Of a stretch of DNA of 64,000 nucleotides, positions 1 to 12,289 are shown piece after piece. Below the pieces are notes generated by a model that had not been told where the DNA came from, made no database searches, and saw only the letters and a program-made list of their open reading frames with translations. This stretch comes from Macquaria australasica. Taxonomy: Eukaryota > Chordata > Actinopteri > Centrarchiformes > Percichthyidae. A program made the position numbers and the translations under genes. How positions within the stretch are numbered: the first letter of the stretch is position 1; each line of letters begins with the position of its first letter. The DNA lies in contig SEMN01000008.1 in NCBI GenBank assembly GCA_005408345.1, positions 434,001-498,000 of the forward strand, given 5' to 3'.

Positions 1-2503
1 CTCATACTGTAGAAGAGTGCTGTGCTTGTCTTCATATTGTATAATTATGTGAGGCTGCCTCAGACAAATAATTATGTGAGGCTGCCTCAGACAAACTGTG
101 GGACCTACTTCCTCACAGCAAACACTTCACAGGTCTGACTGGGTTGTAGATGTGTGATTTTGTTTTGTTTTCTTTGTGTATAAAAAGCAGAACTATCCAG
201 CATAACTGCATCTATAACTCTTGGCTCCCAGCAATCCCGACATTTGGCTGTAAACAAAGCTGATGTAAGTACTTGTAAGTACAAGTTTGCTATCCATGTT
301 TCAATCAATAAGTCAGTTTTTTAAATAACATTAGGAAATTACACTTAAACTACAAATCAATACTGGACGATAAGGTGCAGCCCAGTATTCCAAGGATTTC
401 CATTCACATTGGACAATTCTGCAGCGTAAGATTTACGTCCAATGCCAATATTCAGCACCAGCACAGGAAGTCGTGTGCCCTTTATCTAGTGAGGCAGAAA
501 GTAAGGGTGTAGACGTTTGACTGTCATGCCACAGACCAAAGAATTCTTACCGTCAAAGACTCTTTATAACACTGGCTTTTTTGACAATAACATAAAACCT
601 AATTTGAGGTTTTGCAGAATTGTCTAATATCAATGTTCCATGTCGATCAAACGGCGTCTGTACTGATGCCATCCTGTGCTCATTAACCTAAATTTGTTGT
701 ATCAAGTCTTCTGTTTAGCAATAGCACCTTATTGGGTTGTTTGCTGTTACCCATCATGCATCTCTCTGACTGAAAGCAGTAAATACCAATTATGTAATTG
801 TGGTATCTAGGTCTCTCTGCAACCCAAGGGGTTTTTTGAACATATTTCACGCAAACATGAAGGGTTCAAAGGTCAGTAAAGTACTGTTTTCAATAACAAA
901 TTATGGGTGACCACACTTAATGTCCCTCAAACAGTGGGTGCAGCAAAAGAGTCAGAGAAAGAACTGTTATAAGTTATGTATTCATGGTATTTGAAAATGA
1001 TATTCATGAGAGTTTTCAGATGGTAAATGCTATTTGCAGGCCTGATTACTTTATTTCCCTGTATTTCCCTAATACCTGCACTGGTAATAAGTAGGAAATT
1101 ATGTTATTCATTTCAAATTAACAAAAATGAACTGTTTTCATCAGTTTTTTTGTGATCACAGTTCCATAAAATGCAGCAAATACACAAAACACAACTGCAG
1201 GATTTTCCTAGACTAGACATTGCAATGTTCATATTGCTGCAAAATATGATTTCAAATTACTTGCTGAGTGCCAGTTAAAGAGTTTGGCATTTGATGGTTT
1301 GAAAATGTGACCACTTCAATTCACTTTGAATTGTCAAATCATTCTGCCAGTTAATCCCATATGTCCAGAATTCAACGTTACTGATCACTTTTGCCTGAGG
1401 GGACTCAAACCACCGTCAGTTTCCTTTAAAGTAAAGAGCTGAAGAGGAAACTGGGCCTCCATGCTGGCTCCCAGTATGGAGAGGAGAGGGTGCTCCGTAT
1501 TTTTCCAGGATTTCTGGAGAGAGCCCAAGTCAGTGGCAGATGGCGGCAGGATGAGACTCAGAGACAACCTGGGGAGAGCTTGGAAGGCGAGCCAGGAAGC
1601 GGCAGCTCTCAAGTGCTGAGCTGGTCTGCACTGGATAAAAGGGAGTCGGGCCTCCTCCATATGCTTCTCATCGCTATGCCTAATCACAACGAGGTGCCCG
1701 TAGACTCATTGCCATTGTCACCAGAGGGAATTCAGGATAGTTGGAGAAGAAATTACCAATTTTGCAGGCAAAAAAGTGGGTTGAATTATGTTAAAAGTAG
1801 GAAAAGGAGCCAACTAGCCTTTTGCCAGTTGGTATTAGTGCCACCATATGGGAAATGTGAAAATAGGACGGGGGGATCCTTCTTGATGTCTCCATTTAGA
1901 AGTGAATTTGAAATCCAGAAGGTAAAGGGCATTATCTTCCCCTAAAGACTATAGATTAATATTGATGTGCCCAGCTGAAAAACTCACACAGGAAATATTG
2001 AGCGCATAGCTTCTCCCCATCATGAGGAGTTGATGAAAGCAGCTCCTCGGGGGAGATGCCTCGAGGGTGAGCTGTGGGTGCCCTACTTTTGCACCCGCCC
2101 ATATTAAACCCCATGGGCCTCCTAGCTGTTCATGGGGGTACCCCCCTCTAGTTGCTCTCCTGACAAAGCACTACATCATTCCCCTCCCCTTCTCCCCTTT
2201 TCCCTTTCCACCTCCTCCTCCTACCATCTCTCCATCTATGATCAATAGCCCTGACCTGTGGATCGATACGGCCACATATCACTTCATTTTCTTTTTTTCC
2301 TTCCTCCCTCTTTCACTGGTGTCCCTCTCAGCCAACCAAAGGGGGGGAGAGGGGCCTCCTCCTCTCTCTTTGCCTCCTCCTTGGTTTACTTGGTACTTGT
2401 GCAACGGTCAAAGAGAGAGTAAAGAGGCAAATGGCGCCTATTAGAAGACGTCTGTATTTTAGAACAGCCCAGCTCATTTTAAACCCTGTCACCATCACTG
2501 TCC
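1..2503. other. intronic sequence, no gene seen
   Basis: Mostly AT-rich unique-looking sequence. A 27-base tandem duplication sits at its start. A locally GC-richer patch at about 1490-1650 gives open frames on both strands, but the translations have no recognisable domain and lack a matching pair of splice sites. A pyrimidine-rich stretch at 2170-2330 is low complexity. Confidence 0.5.
41..94. repeat. 27-base direct tandem duplication, two copies
   Basis: The unit at 41-67 is repeated exactly at 68-94. Each unit carries the short palindrome GAGGCTGCCTC. No function is evident. Confidence 0.9.
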
Positions 2504-2537
2504 CACACGCACACGCACACGCTCACGCACACGCTCA

Positions 2538-2604
<67 letters not shown>
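2504..2604. repeat. (CA)n microsatellite with imperfect left flank
   Basis: Interrupted CA repeats with CG and CT variants run from 2504 to 2539, followed by an uninterrupted (CA)n tract to 2604, about 65 bases. It is the only CA-oriented (plus strand) dinucleotide tract of 40 bases or more in the agrn introns. Confidence 0.97.
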
Positions 2605-2606
<2 letters not shown>

Positions 2607-3605
2607 TTATCACAGCCTCTCTGTGTTAATAGCCCTGAAAGGTGAATGTAGCATATGATTGTGTTATTTTCAGAAAATCAAAGTGCGGTGTCGGCTGCCT
2701 ATCCATCACTCTGAACTTTCTCTCTGAGGTGCCTCGGAGGCCATAAGCTCACATAATGTCCACACACACACACACACTAGGCGTGGATGGGTAAATGACA
2801 TAGGAGGAAAAAATGCCTGACGTAGATTCAAATTTATAGGCAGCGTCCATGCACTGCTGGTTTTTGCGTTAGTATTATAGCACCACAAGCACCCGCCAGC
2901 CGCCGCTGTGGAATTAATTGCCGGTGACGCGAAAGTAGCACAAAAAGTGCCACGCTTTTGCGCCTTTCATTACCGTGTCGGGAGTCTTTCTGTGCGGCTT
3001 TGTAATATTTTCTCAGGGAGAGGGAGGGAAGGAGGGAAAGGAAAATGCAGGAGGGGGAGGGGGGTTCGGAGGATAAGTAATATGGAGCTGACTGGAAGAG
3101 TGTTTAGCTCCTCTCTGTTCATTTGTCTTCATTTCCTCTCTTTGGAACGCTTAGCCCATCCTGACCCACACCGCTGTAGCTCCACTATATAACAGCTGTG
3201 CGCGCGAACACACAAGTGGCTGCACCTACACGCACGCACACACACACACTTGCAAGCACTTACAGTATGCACATTTGCACATATGCGTTAACACTCACAA
3301 TCAGAGCCAGGCAGTATCATCACACTGTGTGAACCACTATATGCCTGTTTATGTATGCCAGTAAAAGTGTGAGGTAACACACACACACACACACACATCA
3401 GAGATGAACCAGGGCCCGGCAGGAAGTTTATAAAATGTTTGGCAGGCTGGCCAGACTTTTGGTTCCCAAATGACAGAATGGTCACCATATTTTATTTGTT
3501 TATAATGGAATGATAATGGTTTTGTGTAATTATGCCCCATATTTTAGCCACAAGAAAGTGACATCAAAAATGGTTAACATCATAACACATTTCTGCGTGG
3601 TTCTC

Positions 3606-3628
3606 GCTCTCTCTCTCTCTCTCTCTCT
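3606..3628. repeat. (CT)n microsatellite
   Basis: Uninterrupted CT dinucleotide run of about 23 bases. Confidence 0.95.
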
Positions 3629-4099
3629 GTCTCACATGGTGTTTGAACTGTATTTCACTAAAAATGAACAGTGATGAAATAATATTAGCTTACTATATTT
3701 AGATTACAGATTTCGAATATATTTAGGAAAGAGATCTGCTCCGTCATCTCTCACTCGTGTCAGATAAGAGCCATTCTCTAATGTGGAGATGCAGCAGATG
3801 AGTTGGGGTTTGAGTTCTTAGTTATTCAGAATCCCATAATAGGGTTTTATAGGTTTTGCTAGAAGCCTGATTTACAGGATTTATATAGAGAGCCAAAGTG
3901 AAACTATAACTTTCAGGTTTCTGCTGCAGAAGTAAGAAAATCGATTTCAAAATTAACTTGACATTTATTACTACAAAACCAGCAACAGAATATTGTTCAA
4001 CAGTATGTTGTGTGGTACACTATATTTGTGTAGACAGGGATGATAAAATTAAAAATAAAAAGTTATATCATTATCTATTTATTATTTCTGTCCGTCACT

Positions 4100-4533
4100 A
4101 AGCAGTTCTCTGCCGTTTGTTGCTTAGTTGCAGAAAATACCACGAATGATGAACAGCAATGGAGAAAAGTAAGCGCAGAGATTCATTATCCATGTTGAAT
4201 GAACCGGTGATAAACAAGGCTGATGTCGTTTGTTTTCTTACGGAAAAGGGTCCCGTGATAGGGCCGTGACGAATCAGGGAAGGACACTTTGTGGCTGATT
4301 AGACCCAATCAGGAAGCAAACGTGGGTGTCTGCGTCATCGTTTTAGAATGCCTCCGTTTCCGACCGTCCTCACTAAAACACAATCCAGGGTTTTCCAACT
4401 AAAACGGGGTCAGCAGCGTTTTCAAAGGTCTCTATTTTAGGGGTTATAAAACGCTGTAGTGTGGATGCTATCGTAAACGTAGCAAAAGTTATACATTTTA
4501 AAACAACAACGTATTAGTGTGGATGTAGCCTTA
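4100..4533. mobile_element. probable non-autonomous DNA transposon remnant
   Basis: The right part carries the phrase TATTAGTGTGGATGTAGCC (about 4513-4531) and a related phrase TGTAGTGTGGATGC near 4456. The interior has a CpG-richer, GTTTTA-rich composition unlike its surroundings. From memory this resembles a widespread fish repeat whose ends read as 'GGCC..TCCACACTAATACG'. I could not find a matching left terminal inverted repeat, so the left boundary is a guess. Confidence 0.4.
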
Positions 4534-5623
4534 AGCTATGCATAGTGAACCCCAGAAACATAATGAACTTTTTCAGAAAGACAGATGACAGACTGTATTG
4601 AGTTACAGAGGCAAGGTGAACAGTGGTTAGCCTGATGGAGTCAGAGCACGGGCTCAAGATTCTAAAGCTTAGCGTACTCGGGGCGCACCGGTTGAAGTTT
4701 TCACCCCTTCAGAGTTTATAGGTTTGCTCTGCTGTTTGTTAACCCTACATCTCATTCACCCAGGAAGAAGATTCTCCACCAAGGGCAAAGGATACATTTT
4801 TCTGTAACATAAAAAAATTGCATGCCAACCAGGCCAAACAAGATGGTTGACAGCAGTGCAATTTGGTTGCCCAGGGCAACTGTTACTGTCGAGCCCTGCA
4901 CATGTTCATATCATTCCTTCCCTGCACTCCCAAATGTCTTTGAAAGTGGCTTGGCATGTCTGTGGATGTGCTTATGAAATTACACCATATTCCACTCCCA
5001 ATATACTGCATATTCCCTTCATAATAACAGATGTGTTTGAACACTCCTCCCCTACCTGCACACACATAAATATTCATTCACTAACTGCAGACAACTGGAA
5101 GCACAGCTATACATTAAAGCTGATTCAAGAAGATGTATTTTTTGTTTCTCTAGAGGTGTTTTGTGTGTTACTGCATATATGGCCATTATAAATTAGCTTA
5201 TAGTCGGGGTGGGGATGTGTGTGCGGGATATAGAGGGTGGAAAAGAAGGAAAATGACAAGGAAGGATATAGGAGAAAAAAAGGTGAGGAGGAATTTCCAA
5301 TCTGCGCACGATGAACAGCCTCTATAACACCAATCTCCTATCTGTCTATTTACGCCCTCACTCCACGGTCCAATCCAGGCCTCATAACTAAGATCTAAAC
5401 ATGCACACCCAAACATACACACATCAGGAAAAACACAAATGCATTAGCAAAAGCTTCATTATGTAGATTCACATTTCCATTTATGCTCTGTATGGGCAGA
5501 TAAAGAGAACAGAGACCGTGCACTGCTCTTTAATGAAGCTCTCTCTGAGGTGTCGTAACACCAGAGAGTGGAGGAGACTTTGCCTAATGATGTCATTAAA
5601 GACTTACCGGCATTGGACATGCA

Positions 5624-5651
5624 TGTGTGTGTGTGTGTGTGTGTGTGTGTT
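5624..5651. repeat. (TG)n microsatellite
   Basis: Uninterrupted TG run of about 28 bases. Confidence 0.95.
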
Positions 5652-6509
5652 GTGAGTGTGGTGGCTGTCTGGTTCACTGCTGCCCGTAGTAATGCAATAA
5701 GACCCACTGTCTGGTCTCAAACAGCCCGGTGAGGTCTGTGCACCTTTATATTGATTGATGCCTTTTGTTTTAGCTCGTCCCTCCTCTGGGACATCAGAGG
5801 CCAAGCTGAGCGACTGGACAGCAGCCCTGCAGCTGGTGGGGATTCAGTGTCTGGTTCAAGGACATTTCTGGAGAGCAGATGTGAGACATTGCATCTGCTG
5901 GTGGTGGCGTACTGTAAGAAAGCCTCCGTCAGCCTCATAAAGCGTCAGTGCATGTATTTTAAAAAACACATGATTTAATATAAGTGGACCTAATATAATC
6001 TGGGAGATAAATCTAAAAGGCCTGAGAGCTGACATGCAGTCACGCTGTTAAATCTGCACTGTACAAGGTTAACTCTGAATCTCAACCATAGTAATGTGAT
6101 AACTACGTGATAGTTTATTGCTCCCTGTTGGAAATCTCTCCGTGCTCAAGCCACAGCTTGGAGCTGATAGGGGTTCAGCAGCTTTGCTCAAAGACACTTC
6201 GGCTGGGTAGATGCTGAAGGGTTCCTAATTGTGACTGTTTGAAGGAAGGAGGGTTTCTATTTCCAACATATCACACATTACTGGACATGTGAAACAAAAA
6301 AAAAAAAAAGAAAAACTTTGATGTACTGTAACTAGACTTGTGGTTGGCAGTATCACCAGTGGCATACACTGCGTGAGCTACAACTCTGAGGCACACAGTG
6401 AGCCTCACCACAACATGCGACAGTATTTATGATTAATAGCACAATGTTAAATACGGTGAAAAGCCAATAAATATAAGTCAGAGGGACTGATTTGAATGTC
6501 GTTTGTATA

Positions 6510-6695
6510 GCTGAAAATTTAATCAGCAACCATTTTGATAATGAATTAATCGTGTGAGTTATTTTTCAAGCAAAAATACACAAGTTCCAGCTTCCAGTAA
6601 ACTGACATTGCCTTGGACTTCTAACATTTTACAGACCAAGCGATTAATCAATTAATTGAGAAAATAATCGGGAGAGAGTTAGTTGCAGCCCTTTG
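6510..6695 (-). mobile_element. fish hAT-like 'AATCGATTA' repeat, internally deleted copy
   Basis: The right end reads ATTAATTGAGAAAATAATCG then GTTAGTTGCAGCCCTT. The left part reads CAGCAACCATTTTGATAAT and TTTTTCAAGCAAAAATAC. These motifs recur in the copies at 6750-7009 and, in the opposite orientation, at 34722-35050 and 54112-55063. The middle portion present in the other copies is missing here. No transposase is encoded. The hAT assignment is from memory of this fish repeat type. Confidence 0.65.
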
Positions 6696-6749
6696 ATTTA
6701 TGGAGTGGGAAATACTGTAATTTCGGTTATTGTTTGAAGCACTGATTTG

Positions 6750-7009
6750 TCATTTCGCAGAATAATTTTGATTCATCGAGGAAAAATGCCAAACATTCAG
6801 TGGATCCAGCTTCTCCAATGTAAATATTTCCTGCTTTTCTGTTCTATACCACCGTAAATGTATTAGTTTGGGTTTTGGACTGTTGGACAGACAAACAAAC
6901 AAGACGTCACCTTTGGCTCTCTCTTACTTTTTTGACATTCTATACACTGAAATGATGAATTGATTGATTGCTAAATCAATAATGAAAATAAACATTAGTT
7001 ACAGCCCTA
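6750..7009 (-). mobile_element. fish hAT-like 'AATCGATTA' repeat, second copy in tandem with the first
   Basis: It shares with 34722-35050 (opposite orientation) the phrases AAAAATGCCAAACATT, CCAGCTTCT and GGACTGTTGGACAGAC, and ends in TTAGTTACAGCCCTA. It lies within about 60 bases of the copy at 6510-6695 in the same orientation. No coding capacity. Confidence 0.65.
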
Positions 7010-7688
7010 ATTTAAGCCACTGCAGGGAATTCAGTCGTCAAAAGAAATGCAACTGCAGTTCTTTGGGTTCAGCATTATGCCTGCTTACCTCCATAGGAAA
7101 GTGAACATTTTTATTTTTGTGAATCTTGTATTTTATTCTTACTAAATCTCGAGAGTCTGTGCTCAGAAGTTCAACTGCATTGTCAGATCTGTAGAGACTA
7201 TTTTTTACCTAGCAGCTTTCTGTATGTAAAATGTGAGTTTCTGCATAAAATACTAAGACTTTATGCTTTTTCTGTCTCACAGCATTTGCTCAGTGTAGTC
7301 TGAGGGGAGCCTTACAAATCACTAGCGCCAATAATTGGTGGTGTTCTGGGAGAAATCAACACCTGTGTGAAAATGTGCCCATTGTTGCGAGATTAACTGG
7401 TACCAGCATTGACATGAAGCTACATGGGTGGAGTATGAGCAAATATATATACAAGCATGGACAGAACAGTGCATAGACACATCATGATACAGAACTATGC
7501 TTCTGTATGATTATCCGCCTATGCACTGTCCCATTGTTGTTACATGTCCACAAACACACATACCTCCATCTTTCTCTCCAGCACACACCCTGTTGTTTTG
7601 TTCTCTCCCTCCCACCTTTCTTTCACTCTCCCTCTCGTTCTCTGGCCCAGTATTGGTGTGAGGCGGCTAGTTTGAGTGTGCTAGTTTG

Positions 7689-7714
7689 GTGTGTGTGTGT
7701 GTGTGTCTGTGTGT
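7689..7714. repeat. (TG)n microsatellite
   Basis: TG run of about 26 bases with one CT interruption. Confidence 0.93.
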
Positions 7715-7948
7715 ACGTAGGAAGCCTCCTCATCATGCAGCAAACAGATCTCGATTGGCTCTCTGACTGACCAGTAGCTGGTTAAGTGTGAGTGTTTGAG
7801 CGTGCGAGAGACTTCTACAAAAGCTCATGGCAGGTGTGCAGATGCGCGTACACACACACACAATATGACTTGGCAGTTAGCACCCAACATAATTAATAGC
7901 TGCCACAGTGTTCCCCTTTCCAAGCCAATAGACTCCCGTGACAGTGAC

Positions 7949-7952
<4 letters not shown>

Positions 7953-7990
<38 letters not shown>
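7953..7990. repeat. (GA)n microsatellite
   Basis: Uninterrupted GA run of 38 bases. Confidence 0.97.
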
Positions 7991-7992
<2 letters not shown>

Positions 7993-9594
7993 TTCATATC
8001 CTTAGAACAGTTATAGATTGAGTTGCAGTGCTGAATAAATGAATGAATGAATGAACGAATTCAATTAAAATGAATCCAATTAAATAATTACTCAAACTGA
8101 TAACTGATGTTGAAAAGAATGAACTGAAAACTTTTCATACGTGTCAAATGATCAAATGAAAACTTTAATGATTTTTTTAGTTTTTGATTACAGCTTCATT
8201 AATTTGAACATAAGATCATATCATCACAGTATGATTTTACTTATTGAGTTACAGCCCAGCCCTACAATAAACATTACATTTTGGTAAAAATGCAAAAACA
8301 TTCACGACTTTCAGCATGTTTAATATTATTCTTCAATCAATTGAAGTAATTATTATTTGCTAACCACTGTGTCCTTGACAACACAGTAACCACATACTTT
8401 CTCTCAGATTGTTGTTGTCAGCGAAACTAAACACATATGCATGTACACATAACATAACTACAATGTAAATAAGATGAATCGTAAATGATCTCAATGTTGA
8501 AAATGGGCCTTTTTAGCAGGAAAGACTGGTGCACAGTAAAGAAAAATCATATGAAAAAGAGGAGAGTTACTGAACAACATACAGCCAACAAAGACATTTC
8601 AACATCATCTTAATTGGAAATGGATGAAAGGAAACTATGAAGCATGAATAGTTTGCAGCATTATGAATATGTGCTGTATGAGCAGAAAAGGGGGGGTAAT
8701 AAAAGAAGAAGACTTCAGCAGAGTTTATATTATATAAAAAAACAGGATCATCAGAGGGGAAAAAACACGCTGAAGCCCATGGGTCAGAGCTTTAAACTCA
8801 CCACGAAAAATAGGACTGACTTTAGGAGAGCCAACTTTACTGCCTTTGCTGTAAAGTTTAACTTTAACGAAATTAAGTCGGCCACTGTGGGTGACTTTTA
8901 TGGCCGCTGCATTCATCCAACAAAATGTGCAATCCAACGAACTGCACTAACAGAACAGAAAAGCGCCAGAGTGGATCCAGATTCTGACTGCACAGGAGGA
9001 GTGAAGGCTAAACAAGTGGAGCTAAGATGTCAGGTAAATTGAGGCCATTCCAACTGGCGAGCGACTTCACTTTGTTGGAAAAGTGTGCAAATCATTCAGG
9101 TACACTTACCCTCCGAAATTAGCTGTCAGCACCACCTCTAAGCTTCATGCATTAGTAGTTGTAAAGAGGCAAATTTACTTGTATGAAATTGTGGGCACAG
9201 CTGGAAATCACAGCCACTTTACTGCCTTGATTTATGCAATACAAGTATGCATTTCCCACTGGGATTTCAAAATAAAAGCACAATCAGGGATGGTGGTTTA
9301 CCCTTAACTGTTTTATAAGTACTGGAATTCTTCAAACCAGCTTTGGAATAAGAGACTCATATAACACACACACATACACACACACTTATTGAATGCCAAG
9401 TGAAGCTGTGTAACACCCCACTGCTATGCCCTGTGGCGAGATGGAAAGAAGGAAGGCAATGTTTGCTGCTGGTTGCTTCCACGTCCAGTGGAGCCTTGAC
9501 TGCTGTGTGTGTTTTTCTGTGTGAGTGAATGTGCGTCTATGTGTGAGGGCGCGTGAGATCCTGTTCTGCTCTGAGACAATGCATTCCAAGGCTG

Positions 9595-9597
<3 letters not shown>

Positions 9598-9663
<66 letters not shown>

Positions 9664-9682
9664 TGTGTGTGTGTGTGTGTGT
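9598..9682. repeat. long (TG)n microsatellite
   Basis: About 85 bases of TG with a single GGG interruption near 9659-9661. It yields spurious HTHTHT and CVCVCV frames on both strands. Confidence 0.98.
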
Positions 9683-9747
9683 TAATGGTCTGTGCAGCCA
9701 ACGGAACAGAGTGAAAACCTATCGCTGATCCATCTAGGATACACAAA

Positions 9748-9750
<3 letters not shown>

Positions 9751-9817
<67 letters not shown>
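9751..9817. repeat. long (TG)n microsatellite
   Basis: Uninterrupted TG run of 67 bases, only about 70 bases from the end of the preceding tract and in the same orientation. Confidence 0.98.
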
Positions 9818-9818
<1 letters not shown>

Positions 9819-12289
9819 AACAACAAGTGAGCGCCTGCAGGTGTGTGCTACCTGTTCTGGGGCCAACTTCAATGATGTGTATATTTCATCTGAGACCACT
9901 GAGTGTGTTTGTGTGTGTGAGGTCTGATCTTGACAGACAGGTGTAAGGGAAGAGATCAGTTCAGCTATGGAGGAGAAAAACGACCGAAATAACCTATTTC
10001 GTAGCAATTAAACTGCTTTTAATTGTACTCCATTACCGTGCAACACTTCTCTTTGTCAACAAGTGGGTCAAAATTAAAATGGAAATGTGTGAACACAAAT
10101 GCAAAAGTATGACAACAAAACATGTTTCACTCACAGACACTGGTTTCGCTCCCTCCCTATTCTGTCCCTTTTCACTTTGGAGCTTATCTATCACGCCGTA
10201 CGCCAACCAATTTAAATGGAAAACACTTTTAATGTGCGGTGACAAACACATCGCCTGCAAATGAGACAGTCTTTAAAAACATATGGCAAGCATGTTTCAT
10301 ATATTAAAGGCTTTTTGGCTGAGTGATTTAGCTTCACCCAATGTTAAACACATATGGAAACCCAGATAAATGCTTCTCTTTGTCTCCGCAGTTTCGTGCT
10401 CGCTCTCTACGCTTGTTCTGCAGCCGTTTTCCCTTTCTACCTTTGGGAACAGAGTGGGAAGAGAGAACGTGGGGAAGGTATTCATTTCTGAGTCATCATC
10501 GACTCAGTTGCATGATATGTTTCCCCCCGGAGGGCACGCTAATGATCCCTAGCCTGAATGACATATGTCTGAGGCCGATTAGGACACCGCATCCTGACAA
10601 TGTATCAGCAGGGATCATGTCAGGCTGAATTAGTTTAGCTCCAGTTAGGTGGGCTTGAGACAAGCTTGGAAAGTGAGACAGGTGGAATTACATCGCAAGC
10701 ATGATTTCATGTGTGATCAAATGCAAAATGAAGCCTGGAACAAATGTAGTTTCTTAGCACTTGTTGTTTAATTTCAGAGCGATACAGAATGATACAAGGC
10801 ATTTTGGGCTGCAGGTGAACACTGAGCAAAATCCTGTCTCGAAGCCCTCATTTTCATTTTGATAGGAGCCGTCCTTGGCTCAGGAAAACATTACAGCATG
10901 TGTCTCCTTGCCAGCCTTTTGTTTTCTTTTCATATGGAGTGCTTCTCTGAAATGATTTGGCTGCTACTGTCTAACGCTGCCTTCAAGCTCTTCTCATAAG
11001 CTCCATCTTCCAAGTTCACAAACTGTACATATGACTTGTCACACGTTCAAGTTCTTTTGGATAAAACAACAAAATGGACAGTGTGGCTGTGAGTTAGTGG
11101 CTGTTATTTTGAAAAGCAACCAGGACAGAGCTTACTTGAGTACATGTCCAAGGGGACTTGTACATATGCACAATATTAATAATAGAATCATTACACTGTA
11201 CTATTTATGTACATAAAACCAGCAACACATCATTAAATCACTTTTAACCATGAATTTTTAAAGCGCTCTCATCACCAATTATATATATGTCAGCAGCTCC
11301 CACATCATAGGAAATTCCAACTTTATGAGTCATGTTAACCCCTTTGCTGGCTTGTTCATTTGCGCTCAATGTGTAATTATGATATCTCCAAAAGCACTTG
11401 AAGGCAGAGTAAGGTGACAGCAGTATGTGGGTTTGCTGCTGCTAAACTAGGCAAATGTGTGGAGAGTTTGTCATTGGAGAGGAAGCCAGAACATTTGAGG
11501 CGAGCAGCCTTGAAATTTAGATTGCATCAGATTCTCTTTCCATTTAATAGAGTGCCAGACTGCATTAACTTGAATCACTTAAGCTAAATGTAAGGCTATT
11601 CATATGGTAAGTGGTGGTGGCTATGTATTTTCCAAGCATAAATTTATGGATATCTGTGTAGTAAAGATATGAAAATTAACAACTGCTTTCGTTAGGTAAA
11701 ATAATGTGGAAACAGAGAGAGAGCGAGAGAGAGAGACCCAAGGGCCTTGTTTCCCATTATGCATGCAGCGATTTCATTTTCATACACGACAGCAGGAGAT
11801 ACAAAGAAGTCGGCTAAAGTGTTAGTGTGTGTGTCACCTCTGGTTGGAGCATCCAATACTGCGCAGGCTACAACAGATACTTAGCTTTACTTAACAGTTA
11901 ACACAGAGAATGATGAAATTGTTAAGTGCATTACAGCATGACCAAATTGAGAGCATTTAATTCTGTTCACGGCCACTGACAATTTCTATTGTAATAATAT
12001 CCCTGTCATTTCATAAAAAGAATTTCCCCATAGAACAGTACTTAAGCTGCAACATATGAATCAGAATTTCTAATAACCAGCACCAAAACAGATTCATGTT
12101 AATGCTTCTAATTCATAAATTTTCTCAGGGGTTTGAATCTGTTAATACACATGGTGTGTCTCTGATAAAAAAACCAACAAAATACAGTTTACCAGTACAC
12201 TAAATATGCCTTAAAAAAAGCACATAATGACTTATAATGACTGATTCAGGATTTAAAAGAGAGTGATTTCATTTGTTTTTAAGGCCCCA
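9818..12289. other. intronic, repeat-poor stretch; possible conserved element around 10543-10617
   Basis: No gene is supported. The stretch has few simple repeats. It contains an imperfect inverted repeat: TGATCCCT with AGCCTGAATGACAT (from 10543), and AGGGATCA with TGTCAGGCTGAAT (from 10610). The composition is reminiscent of vertebrate intronic regulatory elements, but conservation cannot be tested here. Confidence 0.35.

Larger units (their letters stand above)
2605..6500. other. intronic sequence with short simple repeats
   Basis: No gene is supported. It contains short CA tracts (2761-2777, 3236-3249, 3379-3398), a CT tract and a TG tract listed separately, and a probable DNA-transposon remnant at about 4100-4533. 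A near-perfect minus-strand donor at about 5603-5609 (CCG then GTAAGT) follows only CA-repeat sequence, so it was not taken as an exon. Confidence 0.45.
7010..9596. other. intronic sequence, no gene seen
   Basis: AT-rich sequence with a (TG)n tract at 7689-7714, a (GA)n tract and a short GAAT tetranucleotide run at about 8037-8058. A 133-codon plus-strand open frame at 8644-9042 has no recognisable domain and is lysine/arginine-rich by base composition. I treat it as chance. Confidence 0.45.

Noticed and set aside
1385..1945. Overlapping open frames on both strands in a GC-richer patch
   Set aside because: Neither translation resembles a known protein, and no acceptor and donor pair brackets them.
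5600..5612. Near-perfect minus-strand donor (CCG then GTAAGT)
   Set aside because: The sequence upstream on that strand is a CA repeat and no acceptor-bounded exon exists.
7092..7195. Minus-strand stretch between CTACAG and GTAAGC with one open frame
   Set aside because: The acceptor has a poor pyrimidine tract, the translation (SDNAVELLSTDSRDL...) matches nothing I know in agrin, and the length is compatible with chance.
8644..9042. Plus-strand frame of 133 codons, ending next to a weak GTAAAT donor-like site
   Set aside because: No recognisable family, AT-driven lysine/asparagine bias, and on the strand opposite agrn without partner exons.
9537..10007. A 156-codon minus-strand open frame rich in HTHTHT
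   Set aside because: It is two TG microsatellites read as protein, with no domain and no splice context.
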